Source: JAPUDQ01 sp964573015
GTDB taxonomy: Bacteria > Patescibacteriota > Saccharimonadia > Saccharimonadales > Saccharimonadaceae
Reading direction: 5' to 3'
Length of the DNA: 64,000 nucleotides
Assembly (NCBI GenBank): GCA_964573015.1
Contig: CAZNHZ010000002.1
Span: 124,001 to 188,000, forward strand
Positions 39,955-47,912 of this stretch are shown one piece after another; the stretch's first letter is position 1, and each line of letters starts with the position of its first letter. The position numbers and the translations under genes were made by a program. The notes beneath the pieces were generated by a model. The model was not told the DNA's origin. It was given only the letters and a program-made list of their open reading frames with translations, and did not search any database.

Positions 39955-39991
39955 AGATAAAACCCTCACATATTAGTGAGGGTTTTATCTT
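39954..39991 (+). terminator. Intrinsic terminator of tRNA-fMet
   Basis: AAGATAAAACCCTCAC pairs perfectly over 16 bp with GTGAGGGTTTTATCTT around a 6-nt loop. It starts at the last base of the tRNA and ends at the -10 region of the next gene. Confidence 0.85.
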
Positions 39992-40009
39992 GATGATATA
40001 ATTTGAGTC

Positions 40010-40447
40010 ATGTCGCAAATCGGTCAGTATCCAGATGCGTTTTATCGAGTTTCTATCAAGGCGGTTATCCGCAATGATCGCAATGAGGTATTGCTGGTCA
40101 AAGAGATAAACAATACCAACTGGAACCTCCCAGGCGGCGGCATGGATCATGGCGAAAATGAATACGGCTGTTTGCGTCGTGAGCTTTATGAAGAGATCGG
40201 ATACAAGGGCGATTTTATCTGCAAACCTATCGGCATACAACCTATGTATCTGCCCACAAAAGATGCTTGTCAACTATGGGTGGTATACGAAGTGACAACT
40301 GATAATTATGATTTTTCTGTCGGAGAAGAATCAGATGCAATCGAATGGTTCGACCCGCGACAGTTTAAGGGTCAGCCTGAGCGATTGCCGAGCATGATCT
40401 ATAAATTTTGCGTAGATCCTGCCGAGCGACTGTCTTTTCAGACATGA
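40010..40447 (+). CDS. Nudix hydrolase
   Basis: Protein of 145 aa. The Nudix box is complete: GGGMDHGENEYGCLRRELYEEIGY (G-x5-E-x7-R-E-L-x-E-E-x-G), split over residues about 45-68. It hydrolyses nucleoside diphosphates linked to another group; substrate unknown. TATAAT (39997-40002) ends 7 nt before the ATG, leaderless type. It converges with the FAD oxidoreductase gene 5 nt away. Confidence 0.92.
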   Translation: MSQIGQYPDAFYRVSIKAVIRNDRNEVLLVKEINNTNWNLPGGGMDHGENEYGCLRRELYEEIGYKGDFICKPIGIQPMYLPTKDACQLWVVYEVTTDNYDFSVGEESDAIEWFDPRQFKGQPERLPSMIYKFCVDPAERLSFQT

Positions 40448-40452
40448 GGGCA

Positions 40453-41832
40453 TTATTTAACTAGCTTGATCTTGCTGCAGGCGATGCGGACGATCTCACT
40501 CCAGGATGGAAAGGCGTGCAAAGCGTTGGCAACTTCGGCGCTGGTCAGACCATATTGGATGGCGAGCGTCAGTTCATGAATGATCTCACCGGCATGCGGG
40601 CCGACGACAGTAGCGCCGAGCAAAGTGCCGGTCTTGGTGGTGATAACTTTGCAAAATCCGTCACGATTATCGGTGATATTGGAGCGAGATATCATCTGAA
40701 GTGGGGCTATGGCTTTTTTGATTTCGAGATCACGCCGCAAACAGTCAGCTTCGCTCAAACCGACCGATGCTATCTCGGGCGTTGTGAACGTAACGCGCGG
40801 CACGGCGCTATAATCAGGCGAAACCTTGTGCTTGCGCAGTAGATTGTTGGCCACAACACGACTCTCATACACCCCGACATGGGTGTACATATAATGTCCC
40901 AATACATCGCCGGCAGCGTAAATATGAGCTGCGGTGGTCTGCAAATGTTCATTGACCTCAATACCGCGATGCGAATATTCGACGCCGGCGTTTTCGAGAC
41001 CTAGGTCGGTATGAGGAATTTTACTGGTAGTGATGAGCAGTTTTTCGGCTTTGACCGTATGCTGTTCGCCGCCGCGCAGATAGGTGATTTTGACCATCGG
41101 ACCGTCATTGGAAACAGTCAGGACTTTGGTTTTGGTCAAGATACCGATACCGCGTTCGCGCCGCATGAAATTCTCGAGTACCGCGCTAGTTTCTTCGTCT
41201 TCGTTTGGCAATAAGCGGGGAGCAATATCGGCGACGGTCACTTTGGTGCCAAACGTACTAAACAGCTCGGCTAACTCACAGCCGGTCGCACCGCCGCCGA
41301 GTACAAACAATGACTTTGGTGGCCGGGTCGTGTCTAGGGCGGTACGAGAGGTCAGATAATCGACCTGCTCAAGGCCGGCGATATTTGGCAATTCGATGCG
41401 AGAGCCGGTTGCGATCAAAAAATTAGCAGCACTTATATGACGACGATTGATCGTGACTTCGTGCGGACTCAAAAAATGAGCATTGCCTCGATAAAGATGA
41501 ATGCCGATTGATCGGTAGTACTTCTCGCTATTTTCTGCGCCGGTACGCCGTATCGTGTTGTCTTTCCAGGCTTTGATACTGGGGTAGTTAAAGCCCATAG
41601 CAGACAGCCGAATGCCGAATTTTTTGGCATCACGGGCGGTGTCATAGACATTGGCGACATGTAGTAATGACTTACTTGGGATACAGCCGTAATTTGGACA
41701 TTCACCGCCTAGCAGGTCGCTTTCGACGATTGCGACGCGTTTGCCGGCACGCGCTACGATATCGGCGGCTACGCTGCCGCCGGCACCCGAGCCTATGACG
41801 ATAAGATCAAAGTCGTATTTTTGTTTTGCCAT
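40453..41832 (-). CDS. FAD/NAD(P)-dependent disulfide oxidoreductase (Lpd/MerA-like)
   Basis: Protein of 459 aa. FAD motif LIVIGSGAGGSVAADIVARAG, redox-active disulfide in GGECPNYGCIPSK, NAD(P) motif FVLGGGATGCELAELF, second FAD strand THIYAAGDV-like (HIYAAGDVLGH) and C-terminal dimer domain with the catalytic-type HAFPSWSE. This is the dihydrolipoamide dehydrogenase/mercuric reductase family. No 2-oxo acid dehydrogenase genes are nearby, so the electron acceptor is open. AGGAG upstream; last gene of a three-gene minus-strand operon. Confidence 0.88.
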   Translation of the reverse strand: MAKQKYDFDLIVIGSGAGGSVAADIVARAGKRVAIVESDLLGGECPNYGCIPSKSLLHVANVYDTARDAKKFGIRLSAMGFNYPSIKAWKDNTIRRTGAENSEKYYRSIGIHLYRGNAHFLSPHEVTINRRHISAANFLIATGSRIELPNIAGLEQVDYLTSRTALDTTRPPKSLFVLGGGATGCELAELFSTFGTKVTVADIAPRLLPNEDEETSAVLENFMRRERGIGILTKTKVLTVSNDGPMVKITYLRGGEQHTVKAEKLLITTSKIPHTDLGLENAGVEYSHRGIEVNEHLQTTAAHIYAAGDVLGHYMYTHVGVYESRVVANNLLRKHKVSPDYSAVPRVTFTTPEIASVGLSEADCLRRDLEIKKAIAPLQMISRSNITDNRDGFCKVITTKTGTLLGATVVGPHAGEIIHELTLAIQYGLTSAEVANALHAFPSWSEIVRIACSKIKLVK

Positions 41833-41840
41833 AGTTGCTC

Positions 41841-42113
41841 CTAGATGATTAATCCTTGTTGCTCATACATATAGCTGGCGTCGGTGTGATATGTCGCCAG
41901 ACTGTTGGCAGCCACCCGTTGAATATCACTGGAGCTGACTTCGGTTTTGTCGTCTAACCAATCAATAACGTGCTTGCAGACTCGTTCGGCGATATCGTGG
42001 GACTCCCCCTCAAATGTGCGTACCGTCATGCATGAACCTAGTATGCTGCCATGCAACTTAACCGGGTCGAACTGTTCGCTATCATGCGTGCCTTGCTTAA
42101 CGACGTATGTCAT
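41841..42113 (-). CDS. Stand-alone ATP-cone domain protein
   Basis: Protein of 90 aa from the ATG at 42113, which overlaps the previous stop (ATGA). It consists of a single ATP-cone fold: VVKQGTHDSEQFDPVKLHGSIL ... VCKHVIDWLDDKTEVSSSDIQRVAANSLATYHTDASYMY. ATP-cones sense ATP/dATP in ribonucleotide reductases and NrdR; here there is no attached enzyme or zinc ribbon. It lies between a membrane protein and an FAD oxidoreductase, suggesting nucleotide control of that unit. Confidence 0.8.
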   Translation of the reverse strand: MTYVVKQGTHDSEQFDPVKLHGSILGSCMTVRTFEGESHDIAERVCKHVIDWLDDKTEVSSSDIQRVAANSLATYHTDASYMYEQQGLII

Positions 42114-42838
42114 ACCGCCTCCGAAAATGTTACAAAATAGACGATTGCATAGAGAGTAGCCGCAAGTAGGCCGATACCCGCAGCGTACTGCAAAAACCCT
42201 TTGTTTGATTCGCGCCACCGCTGAATACTGCTCAACTTGTGGCCGCCAGCGATAAACAAAGTGACGATGATTAGCGGCAGAGAGCTTACCAGGCAATAGA
42301 CGGCAATGATTGCCGGGTGAGTATCGAGCGGTAAAACACTGGCGAGTACCAGGCCGCTCATAACAAATATGACACCGGTAAAAGGCAGCTCAGCCAGGGT
42401 ACTAATTATCCCGAGCGCGAGAGCCTCAAAGCTATTTTTGGTCTTTTTGGCTCGTTTAGTGAGATAAGCGGCAAAGTTGCGCGGTAGCCATAGTCGCGTG
42501 CCTTTGCCGTGACGATAATACAGCAGCATAGTCGTGAGTGCGGCAGCCGATGCCCAGACCATAACAACTACCCATAACCAGAAGTAGAGGGCCGGCTCGA
42601 CCCAGAGAACCAATATCATACTCAGCAGTGACAGGAGTGTAAAAGTGCTTATGATCGTTCCGGTTACAAAGGCACTATTGAGCAGTACCAGTCTGCGAGT
42701 TGCTCGACTATGCATCAGGCTGTGGCCGCTAAGCAGCGTCAAGACGCTGGTTGCAAGCTGGTACGAAGCCTGTAGTACCGCCAAAAAAGCTAGCAATGCG
42801 ATAGCGTGAAAAGTCAGGGAAGTTGGGTCTGGTATCAT
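42110..42838 (-). CDS. Six-helix membrane protein of unknown function
   Basis: Protein of 242 aa with about six membrane helices and a cytoplasmic basic loop (YRHGKGTRLWLPRNFAAYLTKRAKKTK) in the middle, dividing it into two three-helix halves. The half-structure with ELPFTGVIFVMSGLV resembles LysE/DsbD-type small transporters, but no diagnostic motif (for example paired cysteines) is present. First gene of an operon with the ATP-cone protein and FAD oxidoreductase, so possibly redox-linked. Confidence 0.6.
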   Translation of the reverse strand: MIPDPTSLTFHAIALLAFLAVLQASYQLATSVLTLLSGHSLMHSRATRRLVLLNSAFVTGTIISTFTLLSLLSMILVLWVEPALYFWLWVVVMVWASAAALTTMLLYYRHGKGTRLWLPRNFAAYLTKRAKKTKNSFEALALGIISTLAELPFTGVIFVMSGLVLASVLPLDTHPAIIAVYCLVSSLPLIIVTLFIAGGHKLSSIQRWRESNKGFLQYAAGIGLLAATLYAIVYFVTFSEAV

Positions 42839-42915
42839 TTTGGTTTTTTAAATTAATTATCACTTTACCTATATCACAGAGTGGTGTATTATGTCAAAGA
42901 GCTAACGTTTAGGTA

Positions 42916-42944
42916 TTGACAAAGCATAACTTTTTTGCTATTAT
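42916..42944 (+). promoter_or_regulatory. Promoter of the 44-aa gene
   Basis: TTGACA at 42916-42921, 17-nt spacer, TATTAT at 42939-42944, followed by a 37-nt leader with AAAAGGATG ahead of the ATG at 42982. Confidence 0.75.
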
Positions 42945-42981
42945 GTACCTATAAGCAAATAAAACAAAAAGGATGTCCACC

Positions 42982-43116
42982 ATGACAAAACGACAAGCTG
43001 AGAGTAAGCTAGAAACTATTATTATCGAATCTTGGAACCGAGTGCGCAGCAGCGCCGAGCTCGAGTCGCTGATTGCTCGCCGCGAACTGGTGCTCGCCGA
43101 AGCTCAAGAAGCTTGA
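42982..43116 (+). CDS. 44-aa small helical protein
   Basis: Forty-four codons from ATG to TGA behind a near-consensus promoter and an AAGGA site. The sequence is charged and wholly helical (SKLETIIIESWNRVRSSAEL, SLIARRELVLAEAQEA), suggesting a short coiled coil. No family known. It is monocistronic and lies just upstream of the duplicated tRNA segment. Confidence 0.6.
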   Translation: MTKRQAESKLETIIIESWNRVRSSAELESLIARRELVLAEAQEA

Positions 43117-43175
43117 TATTGTGCATTGGAAAAATCAATCGATATCTGTTACAATCATCTTTGTTTTTGGACTTT

Positions 43176-43216
43176 CACCAAAAAGACATGCATGTATGGC
43201 ACCATAGCTCAGCTGG
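43176..43216 (+). repeat. 41-bp direct repeat, copy 1
   Basis: From CACCAAAAAG to the tRNA 5' end ATAGCTCAGCTGG; 39 of 41 positions match copy 2 at 43295-43335, 119 nt downstream. It covers the leader and first 19 nt of the tRNA. Confidence 0.85.
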
Positions 43217-43264
43217 AGAGCTCTCAGCGAAAAATTGCGCCGCGCTCTAACCAGCTAGCTGGTA
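43198..43264 (+). pseudogene. Rearranged partial tRNA copy
   Basis: Starts as the intact tRNA at 43317 (GGCACCATAGCTCAGCTGG), then diverges. It ends with GCGCTCTAACCAGCT (43242-43256), an exact inverted copy of 15 nt of the tRNA D-arm (43330-43344). It cannot fold as a tRNA. Confidence 0.6.
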
Positions 43265-43294
43265 ACAAATGAATCTGATTGGCTATCGGATTTG

Positions 43295-43335
43295 CACCTA
43301 AAAGACATGCATTTATGGCACCATAGCTCAGCTGG
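43295..43335 (+). repeat. 41-bp direct repeat, copy 2
   Basis: Second copy, running into the functional tRNA gene. Two mismatches against copy 1. Confidence 0.85.
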
Positions 43336-43393
43336 TTAGAGCGCAGGACTCATAAGCCTGAGGTCGGTAGTTCAAGCCTACCTGGTGCTACCA
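43317..43393 (+). tRNA. tRNA with CAU anticodon, probably tRNA-Ile2
   Basis: Acceptor GGCACCA/TGGTGCT with a G1-U72 pair, D-arm GCTC-AGCTGGTTA-GAGC, anticodon loop CTCATAA, T-arm GGTAG-TTCAAGC-CTACC, A73 and encoded CCA. It lies 111 nt ahead of tilS, whose product converts C34 of tRNA-Ile(CAU) to lysidine, and the other two CAU tRNAs look like elongator and initiator Met. Ile2 is therefore inferred from context. Confidence 0.75.
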
Positions 43394-43400
43394 GAGTAAG

Positions 43401-43431
43401 TCGATCACAGATGATGTGGTCGATTTTCTTT
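43401..43431 (+). terminator. Intrinsic terminator after the tRNA
   Basis: TCGATCAC pairs with GTGGTCGA (one G-T pair), followed by TTTTCTTT. Confidence 0.7.
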
Positions 43432-43504
43432 ATAACACCGTATACTGTTCAGTAGGTATCATTGGACGGTGCACGAAACTGAATATGCATGCAGGTTGAG
43501 CATT

Positions 43505-44365
43505 ATGAAAAGTAGTTATATAGTCGCAGTATCGGGAGGAATCGATTCGGTTGTCTTGCTCGATATGCTGGCGCGTGACAAACGCTATGAAATAATTGTG
43601 GCTCATGCCGATCATGGTATCCGACAAACCAGCGGTGACGACGCGGCATTTGTACAGGGTCTTGCCCGGCAATATGGCCTCAAGTATGTTGCGACCCGTC
43701 TAGAGCTGGGAGCCGCTGCTTCCGAAGATGCGGCGCGACAGGCTCGCTATATTTGGTTGCAACAGGTGATGCAAAGTCACTACGCGGACGCTATCGTGAC
43801 AGCACATCATCAAGATGATGTTATCGAGACTATGCTCATAAATCTGGTGCGCGGTACCGGCTGGCGAGGGTTGTGCTCGTTGCGCGAGCACCCCGAAATA
43901 AAACGCCCGCTACTCGAAAAATCGCGGGCAGAAATTGTTCAGTATGCACTCGAGCATCAGTTGGTATGGCGCGACGATGAGACCAACGATGACGTGCGGT
44001 ATCTACGTAATTATATTCGTTATCGGTTTGTCCAGCGTTTGACGCCGCGTGACCGAGCAGCCTGGGTGGCTCTGTACCGAGACCAGCTAAGACTGGAGCG
44101 CGAGATTACACCGCTAGTCAGTAAACTGCTCGCAACCATACAAGCCGACAACAGGCTAAATCGTTACGCGCTTATCATGAGCGATGAAACCGTGTTTGGC
44201 GAGATTATGCGCCAGGTGATCGGTCGGCCTGTGACGACAGCCGCACTCTCGCGACTGCGGCATTTTGTTTGCACGGCCCGGTCTGGTAAGCGCTATAGTC
44301 AAAAGGAATTTACACTTCATATGCTTAGCAGAGAATTAATTGTTTCTACATCTGATGTTTGCTAG
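43505..44365 (+). CDS. tilS: tRNA(Ile)-lysidine synthase
   Basis: Protein of 286 aa from the ATG at 43505. PP-loop motif AVSGGIDSVVLLDML, HADHG, TAHHQDDVIETMLINLVRGTG and RPLL, the catalytic set of TilS, followed by a helical C-terminal part shorter than in E. coli. It ligates lysine to C34 of tRNA-Ile(CAU), switching it from Met to Ile decoding. A CAU tRNA lies directly upstream and ftsH directly downstream; the tilS-ftsH pairing is widespread in bacteria. Confidence 0.92.
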   Translation: MKSSYIVAVSGGIDSVVLLDMLARDKRYEIIVAHADHGIRQTSGDDAAFVQGLARQYGLKYVATRLELGAAASEDAARQARYIWLQQVMQSHYADAIVTAHHQDDVIETMLINLVRGTGWRGLCSLREHPEIKRPLLEKSRAEIVQYALEHQLVWRDDETNDDVRYLRNYIRYRFVQRLTPRDRAAWVALYRDQLRLEREITPLVSKLLATIQADNRLNRYALIMSDETVFGEIMRQVIGRPVTTAALSRLRHFVCTARSGKRYSQKEFTLHMLSRELIVSTSDVC

Positions 44366-44405
44366 GATAGTAAGCAGATACTAATAGTAGCAACAAAGGA
44401 AAATC

Positions 44406-46274
44406 ATGGCTTTAAAACGCCCAAATCACCCTAAAAATAAATCCAATGCAGTTCGGACAATGCTATTTTGGGCTACATTATTGTTTATTGGTATATTTTT
44501 GTTTTCGATTTTTTATCAATCATCGAGTATTACCGAGAAACCAATCTCAGATATATTTGCTAGAGCCAATAAGGGTCAGATTGAGAAACTTATTGTCGAG
44601 GGCCGTGATGTCTACGTGGTAGGCAAAGACGAGACTCAAACGACTCGAGCCTCCGAAAAGTCGCTGATTGGCGAAGGCTCAATCTATGACCAGGGTCTCA
44701 ACAAAGACGCGCCGGTGCTTGTTGAGTTTCGCAAGCCATCCGAGACCGGGAGCGCGATGATGAACCTGCTGAGTATTTTGCTGCCGGTGCTGCTCATCGG
44801 CGGATTGTTCTTGTTTATGTTCCGCCAAGCACAAGGACAAAGTAACCAAGCGATGGGTTTCGGCAAGAGTCGCGCCAAACTCTACGGCAGCGACAAGGAA
44901 AAAGTCGTCTTTGATGATATCGCCGGCTCGGAAGAAACCAAAGAAGACTTAGTTGAAGTCGTCGACTTTCTCAAACACCCGAAGAAGTTTGCCGATGTCA
45001 AAGCCAAGATTCCTAAAGGCGTATTATTGATTGGTCCTCCTGGAACCGGCAAGACCATGCTGGCGCGCGCAGTGGCCGGCGAGGCTGGGGTGCCTTTCTT
45101 TAGTATCTCCGGATCAGAGTTTGTCGAAATGTTTGTCGGTGTCGGTGCGTCGCGTGTCCGCGACTTGTTTGAAAAGGCCAAGAAAAACGCTCCCTGCATT
45201 ATCTTTATCGACGAAATTGACGCCGTCGGCCGTCGACGTGGCAGCGGCATGGGCGGCGGGCATGATGAACGTGAGCAGACGCTTAACCAAATTTTGGTTG
45301 AGATGGATGGATTTGATACCGGCACCAATGTGATCGTACTGGCCGCAACTAACCGGGCTGATGTGCTTGACCCGGCACTATTGCGTCCGGGACGGTTTGA
45401 TCGCCGGGTAAACATAAACCTGCCGGACCGAAAAGATCGTGAAGCAATTTTGCAAGTGCATTTCAAAGATAAGCCGGTAGATGCTTCAGTAAATATATCT
45501 GCGCTTGCAGCCAAAACGGCCGGCAGCTCGGGTGCCGACCTCGCCAATATAGTCAACGAAGCCGCCATCAAGGCCGCTCGTGCCAATCGCAAGATTATTA
45601 CCAATGCCGATGTCACTGAAGCATTTGAAAAAGTTGCTATCGGTCCCGAGCGCAAAGCTAAAGTCATGAATGAGTTTGACAAAAAGCTAACTGCTTATCA
45701 CGAGGCCGGTCACGCCATCGTCGGGCACGTCTTGCCCGATAGCGACCCGGTTCACAAAGTAACGATTATCCCGCGCGGCGGTACCGGTGGTGTGACATGG
45801 TTTTTGCCGCCTGAAGACAAAATATACACAAGCGTTATCGAATTTAAGGATGTTTTGGCTCGTGCGCTGGGCGGGCGTGTCGCCGAAAAAGTAGTCTACG
45901 GTGACGATCGTGTCACAACCGGTGCCGGGTCGGACCTCCGTAAAGCTACCGAGATTGCGCGCGACATGGTGATAGAGCAAGGCATGAGTGCTGGTCTGCG
46001 TGATCAAGTATTTCATGAAGACAATGGCGGTATGATGTTTGATCGCATGGTGCGTGATCGACCATACAGCGATGAAACAGCCAAAATGATTGACGATGAA
46101 GTTGAAAAATTGATTCGTGAAGCGGCTAGACGGGCCGAGGCGGTAATCTCACATAACCGCGACAAACTTGATAAGTTGGCAGCTGCTTTACTCAAGGAAG
46201 AAACTATAGAAGAAGAGAGAGTTAAGGAACTTCTCAAGGGCACAACGCTGCCGAGCGCTGCTGCGCTGTACTAA
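44406..46274 (+). CDS. ftsH: ATP-dependent zinc metalloprotease FtsH
   Basis: Protein of 622 aa. Two N-terminal helices (about 18-38 and 118-138) flank a small external domain. AAA domain: Walker A GPPGTGKT, Walker B IIFIDEIDAVG, pore FVEMFVGVGASR (F-V-G), second region of homology ATNRADVLDPALLRPGRFDRR. Zinc site HEAGH and downstream third-ligand aspartate region TGAGSDLRKAT. Degrades membrane and regulatory proteins. AAAGGA upstream of ATG. Confidence 0.97.
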   Translation: MALKRPNHPKNKSNAVRTMLFWATLLFIGIFLFSIFYQSSSITEKPISDIFARANKGQIEKLIVEGRDVYVVGKDETQTTRASEKSLIGEGSIYDQGLNKDAPVLVEFRKPSETGSAMMNLLSILLPVLLIGGLFLFMFRQAQGQSNQAMGFGKSRAKLYGSDKEKVVFDDIAGSEETKEDLVEVVDFLKHPKKFADVKAKIPKGVLLIGPPGTGKTMLARAVAGEAGVPFFSISGSEFVEMFVGVGASRVRDLFEKAKKNAPCIIFIDEIDAVGRRRGSGMGGGHDEREQTLNQILVEMDGFDTGTNVIVLAATNRADVLDPALLRPGRFDRRVNINLPDRKDREAILQVHFKDKPVDASVNISALAAKTAGSSGADLANIVNEAAIKAARANRKIITNADVTEAFEKVAIGPERKAKVMNEFDKKLTAYHEAGHAIVGHVLPDSDPVHKVTIIPRGGTGGVTWFLPPEDKIYTSVIEFKDVLARALGGRVAEKVVYGDDRVTTGAGSDLRKATEIARDMVIEQGMSAGLRDQVFHEDNGGMMFDRMVRDRPYSDETAKMIDDEVEKLIREAARRAEAVISHNRDKLDKLAAALLKEETIEEERVKELLKGTTLPSAAALY

Positions 46275-46277
46275 GAT

Positions 46278-47912
46278 ATGGGCAAAGTACGAAACGCGTT
46301 TAGCCGAGCAAATTTGCGTCTGCCTATTCGCTTAGCGGCTATACTCTTGGCGGGTTCGACTTTGCTGGGCAGTTTGCTAGGATTGTTTCGTGATCGTTTG
46401 CTCAACAGTACGTATGCCGAGAATTATGCGGTTGGCTTAGATGCATACACGATCGCATTTATCATCCCGGATTTTATGTTTTTTTTGCTGACGAGTGGTG
46501 CACTTAGCGTTACGTTTATTCCGGTGTTTAACGAACGGCTTCAGGCCGGCAATAAATGGTCGGCCTGGCGGCTGAGCTATAGCATGATTAATTTTATGGC
46601 GTTGATGACGTTGATTGCCAGCATTTTGATTATTATTTTTGCGGATGTTTTGGTAACTGTCATCTGGCCTGATTTGAGTGAGTCAGGTCATGCCTTGGCG
46701 GTCAGCATGATGCGAGTTATTGCTGTAAATCCTTTTGTATTCGCGGTGGCAAGTGTGATAGCCAGTATGCAGCAGGCAATTGGGCGGTTCACTTTTTTTG
46801 CATTGGCGCCGCTGATTTATAACATTGGTATTATCATCGGCATAGTATGGTTTACCGAAGGCATTTCGATATTTGGCTTTCAAATATTTGAGGGCGGCAT
46901 AATGGGTGTTGCACTCGGTGTGGTGTTTGGCAGTATTTTGCAATTGCTGGTCAGTGTGCTGGGACTGTTGGGGATTGGTTTTGAGTATGAGTTTAAGATA
47001 GCCTGGAAAAATCAGGGATTTCGTAAGGTACTTGAGCTTTTGCCGGCTCGGTCGCTCGATCAAGGTATTGATTATGTCAACTCAATTGTCGAAACCAGCC
47101 TTGCTTCGCGTTTGGGGGTGGATGGATTGGTACGGTTTTATCAACAAGCTTTGACTCTGCACATGGTGCCGATTAATTTGATCGGAGTAGCCATCAGCAC
47201 GGCCGCTTTTCCGCAGATGACGGAGCGACTAAACCAAGGTCGGCCCGATTTGTTTCGCAAAGAATTACAAACGGTTTTACGAGTAATTATTTGGCTTGCG
47301 CTGCCGGTAGCTGTCATAACGTACTTCACACGTAATTATCTCGCCAATTTTTTGTTTAAGGGCGGCAAAGAAATGGTGGCGACAACACTGGGTATTCTTG
47401 CTATCGCAATTTTGTTTCGCTCAATTTATCACATTACTTCACGGGTGTTTTATGCACAACAAGATACAAAAACACCCCTTTATATATCTTTGTTTACGAT
47501 TGGGCTGAACATTACACTGGCGGTTTCATTTACTATGTATTTTGGTTGGAGTATCTATGGGTTGGCATGGGCGCAGGCTTTGACCGCCACTACGGAAGTT
47601 GTATTGTTGTTTATCATAATGTCACGCCGTATCAAGGACTTATTTGATCGGGTATTTCGTCAAGCGATATTAAGAATGGCCATTGCCGCTGCGATTACCG
47701 GAATTATCACGTATTATGTGCGTTACAGTTGGTTTGAATTAACGGTTGCCGATGAGAGTTTTGCCTCAACCTTTCCAAAATTTGCGATCATCGCTGCTAT
47801 TGGCATGGTTACATATTTAGCAATTTGTCGTATAGCCAATTTGCGTGAAGCAAACGACGTGATAAACAAATTACAAACCATCATGTTTGCTCAAATTCGA
47901 GGAAAGAAGTGA
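46278..47912 (+). CDS. murJ: Lipid II flippase MurJ
   Basis: Protein of 544 aa with about 14 membrane helices. Family features: N-terminal GSTLLGSLLGLFRDRLLNSTYA, DAYTIAFIIPDFMFFLLTSGALSVTFIPVF, and conserved arginines in the central cavity. It flips undecaprenyl-linked peptidoglycan precursor. Three nucleotides after ftsH and overlapping lepA by 4 nt, so in the same operon. With murC and the PBP in this window it supports a complete wall pathway. Confidence 0.92.
   Translation: MGKVRNAFSRANLRLPIRLAAILLAGSTLLGSLLGLFRDRLLNSTYAENYAVGLDAYTIAFIIPDFMFFLLTSGALSVTFIPVFNERLQAGNKWSAWRLSYSMINFMALMTLIASILIIIFADVLVTVIWPDLSESGHALAVSMMRVIAVNPFVFAVASVIASMQQAIGRFTFFALAPLIYNIGIIIGIVWFTEGISIFGFQIFEGGIMGVALGVVFGSILQLLVSVLGLLGIGFEYEFKIAWKNQGFRKVLELLPARSLDQGIDYVNSIVETSLASRLGVDGLVRFYQQALTLHMVPINLIGVAISTAAFPQMTERLNQGRPDLFRKELQTVLRVIIWLALPVAVITYFTRNYLANFLFKGGKEMVATTLGILAIAILFRSIYHITSRVFYAQQDTKTPLYISLFTIGLNITLAVSFTMYFGWSIYGLAWAQALTATTEVVLLFIIMSRRIKDLFDRVFRQAILRMAIAAAITGIITYYVRYSWFELTVADESFASTFPKFAIIAAIGMVTYLAICRIANLREANDVINKLQTIMFAQIRGKK

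Noticed and set aside
43032..43250. 72-codon frame running into the tRNA copy
   Set aside because: It is out of frame with the 44-aa gene and reads through the tRNA-like repeat. No start signals.
44882..45682. 266-codon open frame antisense to ftsH
   Set aside because: Ser/Thr/Arg-rich translation without motifs, entirely within the AAA domain of ftsH. Shadow.
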